Positions 48,164 to 61,399 are shown, counted from the stretch's first letter. The stretch: 64,000 nt of DNA from Zerene cesonia (GCF_012273895.1 NC_052102.1:9914002-9978001); one strand, 5' to 3'. Translations and numbers: made by a program. Notes: generated by a model from the sequence alone, not told the origin.

Positions 48164-48237
48164 TGGCCCATGAGGGGATCGAACCCGCGACCTTCGCGTT
48201 ATTAGCACGACGCTCTAACCAACTGAGCTAATGGGCC
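48164..48237 (-). tRNA. tRNA-Ile, anticodon AAT (second identical copy)
   Basis: All 74 bases equal those at 37321-37394, including the T-stem mismatch. A six-base T run (plus A run 48153-48158) follows on the transcribed strand. Flanks are unlike the first copy. Confidence 0.95.
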
Positions 48238-48239
48238 GT

Positions 48240-49080
48240 TGGTGTTGTCTATGAAAATAAGGATAATATATTTTATATCCAAACGGTTTTGTGTTTCTTT
48301 AAAAGTTGTTTAGGGATATGAAAATGATGAAATTAAAATGTATTTATAACCATTTATTTCATACTTGTGTTTGTTTATTTTATTATCTCATTAGTTGTAT
48401 TAGGTTTGTACGTACTATTCTGTGGTTAGGTGTCTTAAATATTTTCCTTTTTGTTTAAATACTTATTTTGTTAAATAAGTAATGTTTCCATTTTATGATC
48501 TAATTACATGTTTGTTTGACATAAATAATTTTTATCTCATGAATTTTCAAACATATAAATAGAATTGTAATAAAGTCAACCATGTTATTTCCATAGTTTC
48601 TATGAATATTTAATTACATCATGTGCTTACTAAATATTAAACAATGTTTACTTTTGTAGTAAGTTGATATTTTATGTAAGTACATATGTTCGTATGAATT
48701 TGGACTTTTATCACATGTGCAAAAACTAGTAGGTATGTTTTCATCGAGATTAAACGATGTGACGTCAATTAAATTCAGGTTATAATAGATAGCCTAACAT
48801 GATTTCTGAACAATGTGTACTACAACAGATAATAAATAAATAATTAATTAAGTTTAAAATAAGTAAGTGGCTACAATTAGAAGATATTTAAATTTGCTTA
48901 TCTAATTACGTAAAATGTAATAAAAAAAATTATAAAACTACTAAACGTATATATTATACATACTTCTGCTCACCTACATAAAAGGTAGGTGAGTGATTAC
49001 AAATTAATAAGGTCAAATTACCACCGGTACCAATTCACCTAAATAAAACAAAAGATATTCAAAACAAGTGAGCCAAACAA
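48240..49080. other. AT-rich intergenic stretch
   Basis: No gene is supported. A small foldback CTCACCTAC/GTAGGTGAG lies at 48969-48993 and a TGACGTCA at 48760-48767. Confidence 0.4.
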
Positions 49081-49189
49081 ACGGATCCATGACCCTACTG
49101 CCGTCGCAGACACCTTATCTCGTGTTGACATTCGCCAATCTTTTTATACATACAGTCATTTGCGTAAGCGCATTTGTAATCTAGAACCA

Positions 49190-49385
49190 ATTTAATTCGA
49201 GCCCGCAGAAGCGTTACCCAAGCGTCGCGGTCATATATATTTGTACGGCAGGCGGGGGACAGGAAAGGTCAATTGTGATTGGTCTACGTTATCAATGTGA
49301 TAGTCATAGTGGGGGCTCGACGCTAAACCACACATCAGTCGGCGGCGGATCGTCGTCGACTAAACACCTCTCAGGGGGACGTTGA
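49190..49385. promoter_or_regulatory. Possible promoter island
   Basis: A GC-richer patch has GTGATTGGTC (inverted CCAAT box) at about 49276 and ACATCAGTCGGCGGCGG at about 49332, where TCAGT fits the arthropod initiator. No coding exon follows that I can support. Confidence 0.25.
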
Positions 49386-49939
49386 TTAATTCGCATGCAA
49401 AATTATTAAATAGCAATTACTATGCGAATGAGGTTATTGTACTTCATGTTCGTAATCAATGAATAATTAAATTACAAATATAGTAATATTAGATTGTTCG
49501 ATTAATTAAGACAATCGTTACATGTTTAATTAAATGGTTTGTCTGTCTATTATTTATACACTTAAATGTTTCTAAGCAAACAATGTCATAAATTTAAATA
49601 TTTTGTTGTTCTGAATTTTATATGATATTTATATAAGAAATGATTTTCAAATGAATACAATATATAGTATTTTATATATAGTATAAATAAAACATTTATC
49701 AAAACAAAGATTCAAATAAAAACATGACTAGTTGTTCAGTGTACCTGCGTAATAAATAATAATTTCACAATTAAAACGATAACCGATTTATTGTTTGTTT
49801 TTAATTATAGTTTTATCTCCGGCACAGCTAGTTAGCATATCGGATTTACTCTCATTAACTGTGAGTATTTACAATTTTATATAAATATTGTGCTCATCAG
49901 CGCAACACGCTTAGTTACAGAGATAACATGACAGTACAA

Positions 49940-50230
49940 TAAAAAAATTTCACGTCGCTTGTGAGTGCTTGTTATTCAACATGGCGCGTATCTGAGCAAA
50001 ACAAAGCCACGCGGGCCGCGCGTGGTTGCCTTGCGACTTTTAAAAATAGAACGCAACGCGCTAAAAACAACGACCATTTTACAAGCGCCCACCCCGCCCT
50101 TCGCCCTTTATAGAATTCACGACGACAGCGGCGAGGAAATTAAACACAGCGGAGGTCAAGAGTTTCTGGCCGGTTCAACTTCTTGAAGCGCCTCACCTCC
50201 GCACGAAGGACCACGCCCTGATGTTTTCAA
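49940..50230. other. GC-rich patch, no supported gene
   Basis: CACGCGGGCCGCGCGTGG is a near-palindrome and the block is open on plus from 49965 to 50186, but the reading has no recognisable domain. It may be a promoter or untranslated exon. Confidence 0.25.
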
Positions 50231-52990
50231 TGTATCTGGCGTTCCACATTTAAATTTGTTGGCAATGTGTAGGCCAAATTTTTTAATCCATGTTGTTTAT
50301 AAGATGTGCCAGGTTTTTGACATTTGGCACGGGATAAACAGTTGTACTAGAAAGTTTTCGTCGAAAGAAAATAAGTCGATGACTCCATTATTATTTTATT
50401 GGCACATTATTGCGTTGCTTTGTGTATCATTGAAGCAACTGCGTTTGAAATATAATACAGCGACATTAGTTTGTCCGTTCCACATTACATTGGGAAAGTT
50501 TCTTAACACTTCGCCACAACGTCACGCCCTAGAAGTCGGTGAACTTTTTCTATCCCTTTATTTATAGTAACCGCATCTCTATAATTGTTTAAGAATGCGT
50601 CAAAGTTTGTCATCTATTTGTATGAATAATAACAAAAATGATGTTTGATTATGTAAAGGTAATAATATTTTATATACAGACTTTTTGAAAGCCAGCGATT
50701 ATTTACGTCGTTATTTCTACAATAAAGAATGTATTGTTTAAAGTATTACCATATTGATATTTACAATTTTGCAGTTATAAAAGAGAATCGTTCATAAATA
50801 TAATTAATAATTGCACAATATGTTAGTTTTAGTTTTATAAATGCACCAGTACCTTCAGTATATGTATATAAACCAAACAAAGGGTTGGCTTGTTGAATCA
50901 TCAGTTAAATTTAACTTGCACACGGGAGCTGGTTCACAGTCAAGTTTGTTGAATTTGATAAATGACTAATAGATAACTGACATTTTGTATTGGAATTTAA
51001 AATTTTGTTATCAGTTATACCGTAGAAAAAGTTGTCACGAGAAATTATGTTTAGAACTTTATAAATTAAAGACGTTTTAACGGATTTTAAACCCGATTTA
51101 TTCATTATATTATTTAACCCGAAGTTTCGAGCACTTAAAAAGTCTTTTTCTAATTTCTTAAATGTATAACTATATACGCTTAAAATCAAACACAAGAAAA
51201 TACTATATTTAAACCGATTTGTTGCATTTCCTTACGTTTGAATTTGTTCTTGTAATTACAAATTTGGACTTGGTGAAAAAAAAACGGAATACCTATACTC
51301 CGATGTAGATATATTACAAATAACAATTATAGAATAAATATTATAAGAATAAAACAGAATTACGGATAAGTAGTACCGTAAGATTGTTTAGATAATGTTT
51401 ACGCATTTATTGAATTAATTTCAGGTTAGAAGTAGGAAGCGGGCTTGGTTCAAAGTCCATACATTTGGCGTCATGCCAGCATGACAAGTATTTTCCTTAC
51501 TTATTAATACTCACAATTAATAAACCTTAAGCGATTGTAAACTTCATTTTCCTTTTGCCGAATCAGATTACCCATCATGCTGCCGTTTTACCCGGCTGAC
51601 AGAAGGCGAGTAATGTGTTTTCTTGTTAAAAATGATGAAATGTTGATTTTCAACTCAGTAACTTTTTTTTATTTATATTTATTTTAAAAGATGATAAATA
51701 ATATACATTAAATAACGCATACCAAAAACCACTAAAATTTGTCCGGCATGCAAAAACTAACAGTATAACTTGTACATATTTTAAAAGTTGTAAATATGAA
51801 TAAAAGTACAAGTTGACTTTAAGCTTTCATTTATTAGATTGTTACTTTCCTTCTGAACTCAGAAAAGAAATTGTAAGCAAGCATTCGCACTAAGAGGTGA
51901 TTAATGAACTTATACGGTACAAGCCCCAAATTGCAAATTGTTCAAAAACATACAATTCTCTTGTGATTGATGTTACGCGAGCATTCTACATTTAGAAATT
52001 AAAGAATTTTTAATAGATTTTAAACGCGATTCATTCAAAAATATTGAACGCGAACACTTTCACCTTTACACAGGTCACGCGTTATCAAAATTAGCTCAGA
52101 ATTACATAGTAAAGTTAGTACTAATCTATAAGCACTATAAACAGCTCCACGTCAACGAATCACGCCGCGGTCGCGTGTGTGTGACGTCATATACGCGTCA
52201 CCCACACATCCGCGCGATACCAATACTTGTGCAATTCGTAATTTTCCATTTGCTGCATTTTGTGAGTTTGCTTCGGCTGATGAAAATGCCCAGTCATTTA
52301 AGTATGTCGCATAGGCATGTTATATCAATTCATTAAATATAGCATACCCCGGCGTTTAATTAACTAAATTTATAAAGAACACTTTTAATAAGATATTATG
52401 GACGGATTGTATTTTCGTTATTTATTTTTAATTTAACACAGTTTATCACCTGCACTTTATTAGAATTTAAGCACATGATTGCTTTATTATAACGAATTAT
52501 TGAAAATGGACATACAATTGCCTCATAAATAGAGTCAATAGAACACATCAGAATGACAATGAAAAATGTTAGCAGAAACATTTAAAACGACAAGAAAAAA
52601 ACATACATGCATCTGATTTTTTCATTTTAATTTATTTAATCGGAGTATCAAAATACACGAAATATAAGTTCAGAATACTGTACGAACGAACGAATGTTAG
52701 TTAAGAAATAAAAATCTGTAGATAGCTATTGAGTAGAAGTATAGTTTATAAAGATATAAATTGAAAGGAAAAGAAGACAAAAAATATACATCGCAAACTA
52801 AACGTGCACAAATTGTTTGTATAATTTAACCCAGAAGCACAATATCAAAGCCCACGCCCTTCCGCACTTAACCCAATCACGCTCCGCAGAGTTCACATGT
52901 TTAAAATCACGCTAGAAGCCATATTTATATTACAATTCCGTCATATCGGTTTACAGGAACAAAAGAGTGCAAATGTCGGCTTATCTAATG
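50231..52990. other. AT-rich stretch with one small GC patch
   Basis: No gene or transposon is supported. Bases 52145-52225 are GC-richer, with GCCGCGGTCGCGTGTGTG and TGACGTCA (52182-52189). Confidence 0.4.
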
Positions 52991-53005
52991 TAACCCAGGC
53001 GAGGG

Positions 53006-53042
53006 TATATAAGCCATTCGCTTATCAGCTCGCCGCCCAGTG
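53006..53042 (+). promoter_or_regulatory. Candidate TATA core promoter
   Basis: TATATAAG at 53006-53013 stands 31 bases before CCCAGTGCGG, where CAGT fits an arthropod initiator. Flanks are GC-richer. No first exon could be confirmed downstream. Confidence 0.35.
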
Positions 53043-53119
53043 CGGATCGTACGGGCATACTGAAAACAACAAAACAAAACTAATAATAATATATAAATAC
53101 TCCTTGGCTTCATGAATGA

Positions 53120-54650
53120 AGCAAAAATGACAGTTGTATTACATCCGTAATGGAATGTCAGATAATATTAAAAATAAACAAAGTATTAAAAGCAATCTTT
53201 TATATCACATCTGAAATCTAGCACGTGACAATGAAATTGCATCCCAGAAAAGTTCATTAAAGGGTCAATGATCGAAACCAAAATTGAACTAGTTTGAGAT
53301 AACGAATCGCGTGCGAATCCCTAATTACCACATTAAATTCCTTTTAATATCAATTGAAAATTATAATTAATTATTATATTCTAATTAGCCAATAAATTAT
53401 GTAAACTGACCTATGGTAATTGAATATAATGCAAAAATTAATAATAATCTATAATACCTGATAAATAAATGTCCTTGATAATATTATGATATTCTATTAG
53501 TATGATGAAAATGAAACAACAGATATTCTGATAAAATATTTAATACTAGCATTGTATTATGTTATCTGTGGTTAAACTGAACAATTCGACTGGTAAATTC
53601 TCCAAAGTAATTGAAAAAAACAAATGCGCAATTTAGTTTCAAAAGGGGTCAAATGTCGGTTTTTATGTTATCTTGTATACCTATATGATTATCTTCGTTA
53701 ATCTTTAATGGGTAAAGAAAAGTTCCCACATGTGTTAAAAATATATTTTTTAATAATATTCAAATCCGCTAACACGTAAGAAAATGATGTTTGATCCAAA
53801 CATTTAAGTCTGGAAACGATGAGGACTTAGGACGAAAAGGCTCAGGTGATACATCGGTTCATATCTGTTTAATATTTGTTAAATCGACCCGTGAAAAAGC
53901 CAATATCATAGACCAGAGACTTTGCTATCACATATTTTAGACATATTACTGATAAAGCCCAGTTAGAACTCTTTTAATATGTAGTGCATGCACACAGCCA
54001 ATATTATCAACACATCTTTACAAATTGGTCACCATTGAGAGAACTAATTTTTTCACGAACACAAGCTTAAGATTTTAAAAAAGGTGTGGGTAAGGTGAAA
54101 TTTGGGGGGGGGGGATTTCTATAGTTCTTTTATAATTATTTCCTACCCTAATTTTGTAAAAGTAAAAGTTTGTGATGTATGGGTGGATGAAAGATTCTAC
54201 GCAAAAGCAGTAAATTCTGTCTTTATAAAATATGGCATAGAAACAGAAATGAGTGTAGGTTAGCCTACTATATTTACCCCGCTATGAGGCGTTGGAAGCT
54301 GATTTCAGGATATAGATATGTAGTTGAAAACAACATTATAAATCACAGACGAAGAATGCGACTTTAAAAATGCACGTTACACGCATAGCTCACAGATTAT
54401 TTCCGCCTGTAACCATTAATCAGGGTTATTGTTTTGGTGCTTCACGCTTCCACGGTTGAGTTATCAAAGAATTTAGTGATAACATGGCCTTATTGGCCAC
54501 TCGAAGCATTTATCTTCTTCTATCTATTGAGGTTTTGTTCTTGATCCTTATTGTATGGGGCTACCATAACAATACTACGTAGCACTTATCAATTTGTAGT
54601 TATATAGGAGTTTTTTAACCCAATAATAGGAGAACTGGCAACCGCCATCA
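53120..54650. other. AT-rich stretch
   Basis: No gene or clear repeat is supported. A nine-base G run lies near 54106. Confidence 0.4.
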
Positions 54651-54660
54651 CTTCACTACA

Positions 54661-54874
54661 TCCTACTAATCATTTTTACTAATATTATAAATTCGAAAGT
54701 TTGTGAGGATATGTGTGCGTTTGTTGCTTTTTCACGCAAAAACTACTTAACCGATTGCAATGAGATTTGGTATGTAGACGGCTGGACAACTGGAATAACA
54801 TATAGGCAACTTTTTATCCCGATATTCCTGCGGGACACGGACTTATGCGTGTGAGACCGCGGGGCGCAGCTAGT
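54661..54874 (+). mobile_element. Helitron-like element, family A
   Basis: Starts TCCTACTAATCATTTTTACT after an A, ends GAGACCGCGGGGCGCAGCTAGT. The first part has a short insertion compared with 3244. Confidence 0.7.
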
Positions 54875-54884
54875 AGTATATAAA

Positions 54885-55025
54885 ACCAAGTCGCTTTCCG
54901 TGTCTTTTGTATGTATGTATGCTTGGATTTTTATAACTACATAACGGATTTGGATGGGGTTTTTTTAAGATGTGATTCAAGAGGAAGGTTTATATGTATA
55001 ATAACATCTATTAAACTACTCTGAC
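54885..55025 (+). mobile_element. Truncated Helitron-like element, family C
   Basis: TATATAAAACCAAGTCGCTT to ATAACATCTATTAAACTACT, family C without its 3' end. It lies directly after the family A copy. Confidence 0.5.
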
Positions 55026-55779
55026 AAATTATTAGATGTTAGTTTTCGGCCATTCTCAGATCTACCATATTCATTAAAATTTCATAAATTTGATGAAGCT
55101 GTTTTGGAGGAGACTGATTCCTAACATTGCGACAGGAGCATTATGTATATTCCAAATAAGATTTTTTAAGTGTATACGAGGGCGTAATAAGTTTTTTTGG
55201 TTTTTGATTGTGTCCGACAAGTCTTGGTAGAACCTACATCTGTTTTAAATGATTAATTTTATACACGGTAGGTAAGGATGTAATCAAAACTTTATTTCTC
55301 TCGCAAACGATGGCAAATTTTGGATCAAGAATTTTACCTTATAATGTAGGTATATTGTTCGTAATAACAAACAATCTTTTTACCTCAAAATTAAAAAAAA
55401 AAACATTCCATAAATACTTCATTTATTGAGATAAGAATACAATGGTAATGTTTCATATTAACTTCCTTAATATACATTTTTATCTTATCCGAATCCCATT
55501 TAAAAGTATAACCTTATTATCTGATTTATAGAAACACTTGCTTTTCGTGCGCGGCTTTGCCCACTAAATCAAAGAAAATTCCCATCCAACGTATCACTTC
55601 ACTGAAAAATCTAACCTTAACTAATCTAAACATATCTTCAGACACAAAAAAACATACCAAATCGTTCCGTTACGACATTAAAGGAAGAAAAACAAAGTCC
55701 AAGACACATAAAAAAACATACTTTCGTATTTATAATATGAGTATGGATTCGCACGCATGGCAAGCTAAGTCCATTTGTG

Positions 55780-55870
55780 TGTCAATGTTGCAGGCGCGGC
55801 GGTGACGTCACCGCCACGCTTTCGTCGCGTGAACGCTCCGAGGCACGCCCACAACCGTATTGCCAAAGCG
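55780..55870. promoter_or_regulatory. GC-rich patch with an 18-base CRE palindrome
   Basis: GGCGGTGACGTCACCGCC at 55798-55815 is a perfect palindrome centred on TGACGTCA. Neighbouring text is GC-rich (ACGCTTTCGTCGCGTGAACG). A regulatory role is inferred. Confidence 0.4.
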
Positions 55871-55879
55871 TCCATACCA

Positions 55880-56930
55880 ACGAAGGCCAGGCATTCCATG
55901 TTATTTACGTGCATTTGATACACTGAACAATCAAAGTCCAATCCGGACTTCTCAAGGTGTTGAATGCGAGGTATTTATCGTGAATCGTACGTTGATCCGT
56001 GAATGCATTATAGTGGGATATGCTAATGTAACATCATTAGGCTAATGATTTTGTAACTGTTGTTTAGAATGTATATAATATAATATTATTAGTATCTTCT
56101 ACGCTACGTAGACATGCTACCTTTGCTCTATAAAATATTGTAAATATGAATTTTATAGTTATTTTTAAAAGCTGACGATTTTTCTCGAGTTTAGAAGTTA
56201 ATGCTTAAATATTTTGCATATTTCCTGCATCGTTCAATGAAATTTCTAATTACCGTTATGTGAAGACGCCTAACCACGAAGTTAGCGAATGGCTTATTAT
56301 ATCGTCTAAATCAAGATAATCTCTCGTAGCATGTAAACTTTATCAAAACTTCCACAGTTTATATTCGCTACAAATACCCAAGTAGTCACCTATGAGTGTA
56401 CTGCGTGTATACAACCGTTTGTCATTTACCACAAGACACCCATTTACCGTCGCAGTTCTCAAAATATCGTAACGATTCAAATGAAATAATTACTATAAAT
56501 ACAGCCAAGCGATTTTACAGATTTTCCATACAAATGACGCTCGTAGTTTTTAATCACGGCGTGAGTAAAGACGACCTTGTGGCCTCAATCTCGAACATTG
56601 TTCGATGTCTGTTATTGTTTAGAGTAGGTACACCTGTAGTTTATTTTAGATAACAATATTAAATACGCATTGCATTTAGGGAAATTCGAATCCATGTTTG
56701 ACGGAATCTTTGTTGTTTTTACTAAACTGGTTTAATGATTTGATTCATTTGGACTTAGTAATATTTTCAGCGTTCCAGTATTGTTCAAAGAATGATCTTA
56801 AGGTGTCATTTTCATTAAAATAGAGGGAAGAGATCGATAGAAAATCTCTTCCTAGATAAGAATAGAATAGAAATTATACTTTCCAAAGATATTTGATTCA
56901 AACGAAAAAAAATTAAAAGTTGAATTTATG
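55880..56930. other. AT-rich stretch
   Basis: Nothing is supported here. Confidence 0.4.
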
Positions 56931-56935
56931 TAAAA

Positions 56936-57135
56936 ACTAGCTGCGCTTCGCGGTTTCACCCGCGTCCGTATCCCGTAGGAATATCGGGATAATAAGTTGC
57001 CTTTATGTTATTCCAGTTGTCCAGCTATCTACGTACCAAATGTCATTGCAATCGGTTTAGTAGTTTTTGCGTGAAAGAGCAACAAACACACATATTCCTT
57101 ACCAACTTTCGCATTTATAATATTATTGGGAAGGA
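56936..57135 (-). mobile_element. Helitron-like element, family A
   Basis: Plus strand ACTAGCTGCGCTTCGCGGTT to ATTATTGGGAAGGA. Both ends are present. Confidence 0.68.
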
Positions 57136-57530
57136 TATCTGCTGTAATTATCACATTACTTTCATAACAATCCCGTAACTCGTAGATATATCTTATCGGC
57201 ATAATGCATTTAATTATTAAGATTAAAGTCACCCAAGGCTTTAGTCATGTATATATCTTGAGATCTTTGTATATCACGTGACTGATTTAAGGAAAAAAGT
57301 ATCGGTCGATGAAAAATATGTTCGGAGAAATAAATCTTCCTTAATAATTTATGCGCTTATGACGTCAGCGCCTCACTGTCAAGTACAGACGTAGGCTATT
57401 TATTTTAAGGTAAGTGAGATCATTATCATCGCCTTAAATAACATAATATTCTGACAGTGTCTTTTTGTCATAGACGGCAATATTTCACGCCCTCTGTTGG
57501 GGTGTAGTGGTCGGATATAATTCGACTCAT

Positions 57531-57600
57531 CATCATCATCAACATCATCAGCCCATATATGTTCCCACTGCTGACACAGGCCTCCTATGATTCGACTGCG
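57531..57600 (+). repeat. CAT microsatellite with attached block
   Basis: Short CATCATCATCATC run, then GTTCCCACTGCTGACACAGG and CCTCCTATGA, the block also seen at 5541. Confidence 0.65.
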
Positions 57601-57609
57601 ACGTTCAGA

Positions 57610-58430
57610 TTAATAATTCAAGTATTTATTTTTTTTACTACGTTTCCAATTTTTCTTGATAATATTTCGATGTATTGGTTGTCTAGAAATTCTCAGATTC
57701 ATAGGTGACAATGAAAAGAAATTATTAAACGGATGTACTGTATTTATTTTTTACCGGCTTCCAAAAATAAATGCAGTAGGTTCTTCCATGTCCATTTTTA
57801 TGTATGTATTACTTATTTGTCTATATTGTCTGATGTGAATTTGCTGTTTCGAAAGCATCAGTTTTTATAAAACAAAGATGTATTAAAAATTTATATATAA
57901 TATCATAATATTTAGTATAATAAATAACACTGTAGCACTAGATAGTGAATTGATAAAATTAGATACAGTTAGTAATGTTATGGAAAGATAAAGCCATAAA
58001 ACATAATATTGTAAATAGAGTCTAACAACAGAATTATTATTACAACTGATTTTTTAATCCAGAACGTTCTATGTTGTGTTAAACATTACTATGATATTAT
58101 CCCGATATTGAAAGTCAAAAGGAAGCGATCTGATAAACCGATACATTCCAATCTGTGAAGCAAGATTCCTTTTAGGTATTTCATAAGATCTAGTCTTAAA
58201 TAATGTAATGGTTTACAAATAATAGTTGGGCAACTTCCTAGTCAAAAGCTGTTTCGAAAGACAAAAATAATCTGCTTTTAAATGATGCTTCGCTGCGTAG
58301 TTTTAAATCCTCGTGGATACCTAAGGAGATTTAATAATTAATTATATAAATTTCAGTACCTGTAACTTTTTGTTTTTTTTAACTATGATGATTAATAAAA
58401 TTGCATTTCATACGTGACAGCTATTGAAAC
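57610..58430. other. AT-rich stretch
   Basis: No gene or repeat is supported. Confidence 0.4.
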
Positions 58431-58437
58431 AAAATAT

Positions 58438-58512
58438 TCTGAGAATTTTTTTCTATTCTTTCAAAAAAATTCTCATTTATAAAAAGCATTTCATGCTATA
58501 AAACTAAAAATT
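58438..58512 (+). repeat. SINE tail fragment
   Basis: TTTTTTTCTATTCTTTCAAA and AGCATTTCATGCTATAAAAC match the tail of the SINE at 61919-62117. The tRNA head is absent. Confidence 0.5.
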
Positions 58513-58824
58513 AAACAAAATATTCTTATAAAAAAGTTAAAAATTCGGCTGTAATAGTTAATGTATGAATTTACTATTTGCTTATATGTATTCACAGTAT
58601 ATTCGAATAAATAGACACAAACAATTATTGTACATCAAACATTATTGAAATCGGTATAAAACATATGAAACTGCATGGTTCTTTACCGGAATATCAAATT
58701 TATAAACGCACCCGATGCAAACAAACTATTTGCAATGTTGCAGGATGCGATAGCGTTATCACTTACCACTTGGCTGGGTACACTTATTCGTCGCAATTCA
58801 TTTGAGTTGTTTATTTACATCTTT

Positions 58825-59032
58825 ACTAGTTGCGCCCCGCGGTTTCACCCGCGTAAGTCCGTATCCAGTAGGAATATCGGGATAAAAAGTTGCCTATATG
58901 TTATTCCAGTTGTCCAGGTATTTACGTATCAAATTTCATTGCAATCGGTTGAGTAGTTTTTGCGTAAAAGAGCAGCAAACGCACACATATCCTTACAAAC
59001 TTTCGCATTTATAATGTTAGTAAGAAGTAGGA
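58825..59032 (-). mobile_element. Helitron-like element, family A
   Basis: Plus strand ACTAGTTGCGCCCCGCGGTT to TTAGTAAGAAGTAGGA. Both ends are present. Confidence 0.7.
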
Positions 59033-59174
59033 TTTATTTAAATTACAAATTGTTAAATATATTATACACTTACATTTTATTACAGTAATTTAAATTGATT
59101 CCGTCAAACTTTTATAATTTTTACTCACCTACATTTTTATGTTCTGTATCGGTTTAATTATCTGTGGTAAAGGG

Positions 59175-59202
<28 letters not shown>
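59175..59202. repeat. Poly-A tract (28 A)
   Basis: An unbroken A run flanked by GGG on both sides. It does not end an identified retroelement. Confidence 0.9.
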
Positions 59203-59205
<3 letters not shown>

Positions 59206-59315
59206 AAGGCGCAGAGTCCTGAAACACGACGAAAATTGTTGGATGTATTTGGATCTTCTTAGTTTAAAACAAAATGCGACTTATTCAATAAATTACTATA
59301 ATGTTTATATTATTT

Positions 59316-59503
59316 ATTAGCTTTTGCCCGCGGCTTCGCGTTAAATTACGGAGTAGTTTAATGGATTTTATTATAAATATAACCCTTCTCTACATATAAA
59401 AAAAACTAATCAAAATCCGTTGTGTAGCTTTAAAAAATTAAAGCATACATAGGGCCATAGGGACAGATCACAGAGAGTGACTTTGTTTTATACTATGTAG
59501 TGA
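59316..59503 (-). mobile_element. Helitron-like element, family C
   Basis: Plus strand ATTAGCTTTTGCCCGCGGCT (minus end CTAAT) to TTTTATACTATGTAGTGA. Confidence 0.6.
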
Positions 59504-59509
59504 TTTATT

Positions 59510-60120
59510 ATCTCAGCACTTTTATTGAATATTTCTCACCACCGTTAATTTACATATAATAGTTGATAATTATAGTTGGTAGAGGCCTATAAACTAGGCC
59601 TATGTCTTAGTCAAACCGTTCAATCAATAGCCTAGCCTTTTATTAACGTTTCATTCAACAAAATTTTGCCACTGGGCAGTTAAAGTCGAACACAACCCAG
59701 AGCTTTTCCCCGGCTGCCCAGAGCAAAACGATATAAGAAGACTACATATCATATGAATGTCGTTTAGCTACTTTAATTTTTTTATTTCAATACAAGAAAT
59801 ATTAAGAATCATTAGGTAATAATGACAATGAAAATTTCAAAGGCTGACAAACAAGTAGGAGGGAAAGATGCGCGCGCGCACGTACGCCGTGCCAAAGGGC
59901 GGCACGCGGGGACAACCTGATTGATTCCAATTACCTTATTATAGGTGTTGTGGTCTCGCAATAGTGACACTGGCCTTTGTGTAAACAAAACGAGGTTATT
60001 TTTTTTTAAATGAGGTTATATATTATTTTTTGTTTTTTTTTTTTGTCAACAAAAACAATTCAACACATGTTTGTTTGAAAATTGTATGTGTGAGTTTAAC
60101 CACACAATTGCTGTATACCT
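59510..60120. other. Mixed stretch without a gene
   Basis: A small GC patch GATGCGCGCGCGCACGTACG lies near 59869, with no coding potential seen. The rest is AT-rich. Confidence 0.4.
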
Positions 60121-60330
60121 ACTAGACGTTCGTCCCGGCATCGTCCGGATATCAAGATTCCTGTTTTATCCCAAGAGAGCATTTAGTCGAAATAAAAAGT
60201 ATCCTATCACCCAAGTCAGTTCATACGCAGTCTGTTTACCAAATTTTATCAAAATCCGTTCTGTTGTTTCAGCGTGACTGGCGGACAAACATCCAAACAA
60301 ACAAACTTTCAAGTTATAATATTAGTGTGA
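60121..60330 (-). mobile_element. Helitron-like element (CGTCCCGGC family, complete)
   Basis: The minus strand starts TCACACTAATATTATAACTT and ends CCGGGACGAACGTCTAGT. It gives both ends of the family seen truncated at 21037 and 42813. Confidence 0.62.
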
Positions 60331-60584
60331 TAACATACTAGTCTGTACGCCTCGGCTTCGCCGGATCTATAGCCTGTAGCTCTCAGGGATCACGAACTGA
60401 CCAACAGTGACAGAAGAGAGTGACATAATGACTTTTTATCACGGCGAAACATCTCATTCCCATGGGCATACGCAGGCGACGCCTGGGGCGGAGTGATAGT
60501 TCTTTATCTGTTTAAAGTAAGTGAGGACTGTTATCGTATTGGTCGTATGATGCTGTCGAAACTTCCTATATAGATGCCAGCATA

Positions 60585-60645
60585 ATAGTAACCCACCAGT
60601 AAAACAGGCGTGTCCCTGCAGTGGGATATGGGTTGACGATTCTAT
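60585..60645 (-). repeat. Block of the CAT-associated repeat (reverse)
   Basis: GTGTCCCTGCAGTGGGATAT is the reverse of the CCCACTGCAGGGACAC block at 5555. Confidence 0.4.
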
Positions 60646-60873
60646 CATTAACCTAAATTCTTTGAGTTATCACTCGCTAGCCTCTGCACCAAGGAGGTCT
60701 ATTACATGAAAATTATTAATAAAATGTCACAATAGGACTTTGTTTTTTATCATTTAAATAACATTTATGATATGTACATTGTATTGGTGTGAACCCACAG
60801 ACCACATGATTATGTTTATTGTATTCCTTTTTGTTTTATACATTGGACATTACAATTTGTATTAGTATTGTAA

Positions 60874-61028
60874 TCTATATAAAAATGAATCCCTATTTCC
60901 CTTGATCACGCTATCACGCGTGAACGGATGAACCGATTTCAAAAATTCTTTCACCATTAGAAAGCTGCAATTACAGAGTGACAAAGGCTATTTATGTAAC
61001 ACGGGTGAAACCGGGACGTACAGCTAAT
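60874..61028 (+). mobile_element. Helitron-like element with CAGCTAAT end
   Basis: It starts TCTATATAAAAATGAATCCC and ends GGGTGAAACCGGGACGTACAGCTAAT. The inside shares TTCTTTCACCATTAGAAAGC with the 1642 copy. Confidence 0.6.
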
Positions 61029-61399
61029 AAACTGTAATTAAATAGATATTTATGTGTAATTTTCATGCGGTACGTGTAAGTAACCTTACAAACTTTTGCC
61101 TTTATTCTTTAAATGGACAGATTCAATTCAAACTTTGTACACTTGAAAGATTGGTGACATTACAATAATTTTATAAGTTTCACTTTATAAGATTGAGACA
61201 ATTTAGGCTGCTTTCAGTTTTTCAACCAGTTTTTAGTGTACTAAATGCGTCTAAGAATCTTAAGTAAGAATTCTTGTTACGTCATCATGTATGTAGATAC
61301 TAAAATAGCAATAACCATGCGTGTCTTGCAAGGAAGCCAAACAAATTCCACTAATACTATTACAGGCATCTTTAATATCTCGACCATGTATCCATAGCG

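Noticed and set aside
49965..50186. A small gene starting MLVIQHGAYL
   Set aside because: No domain, no splice context and composition like a GC-rich control region.
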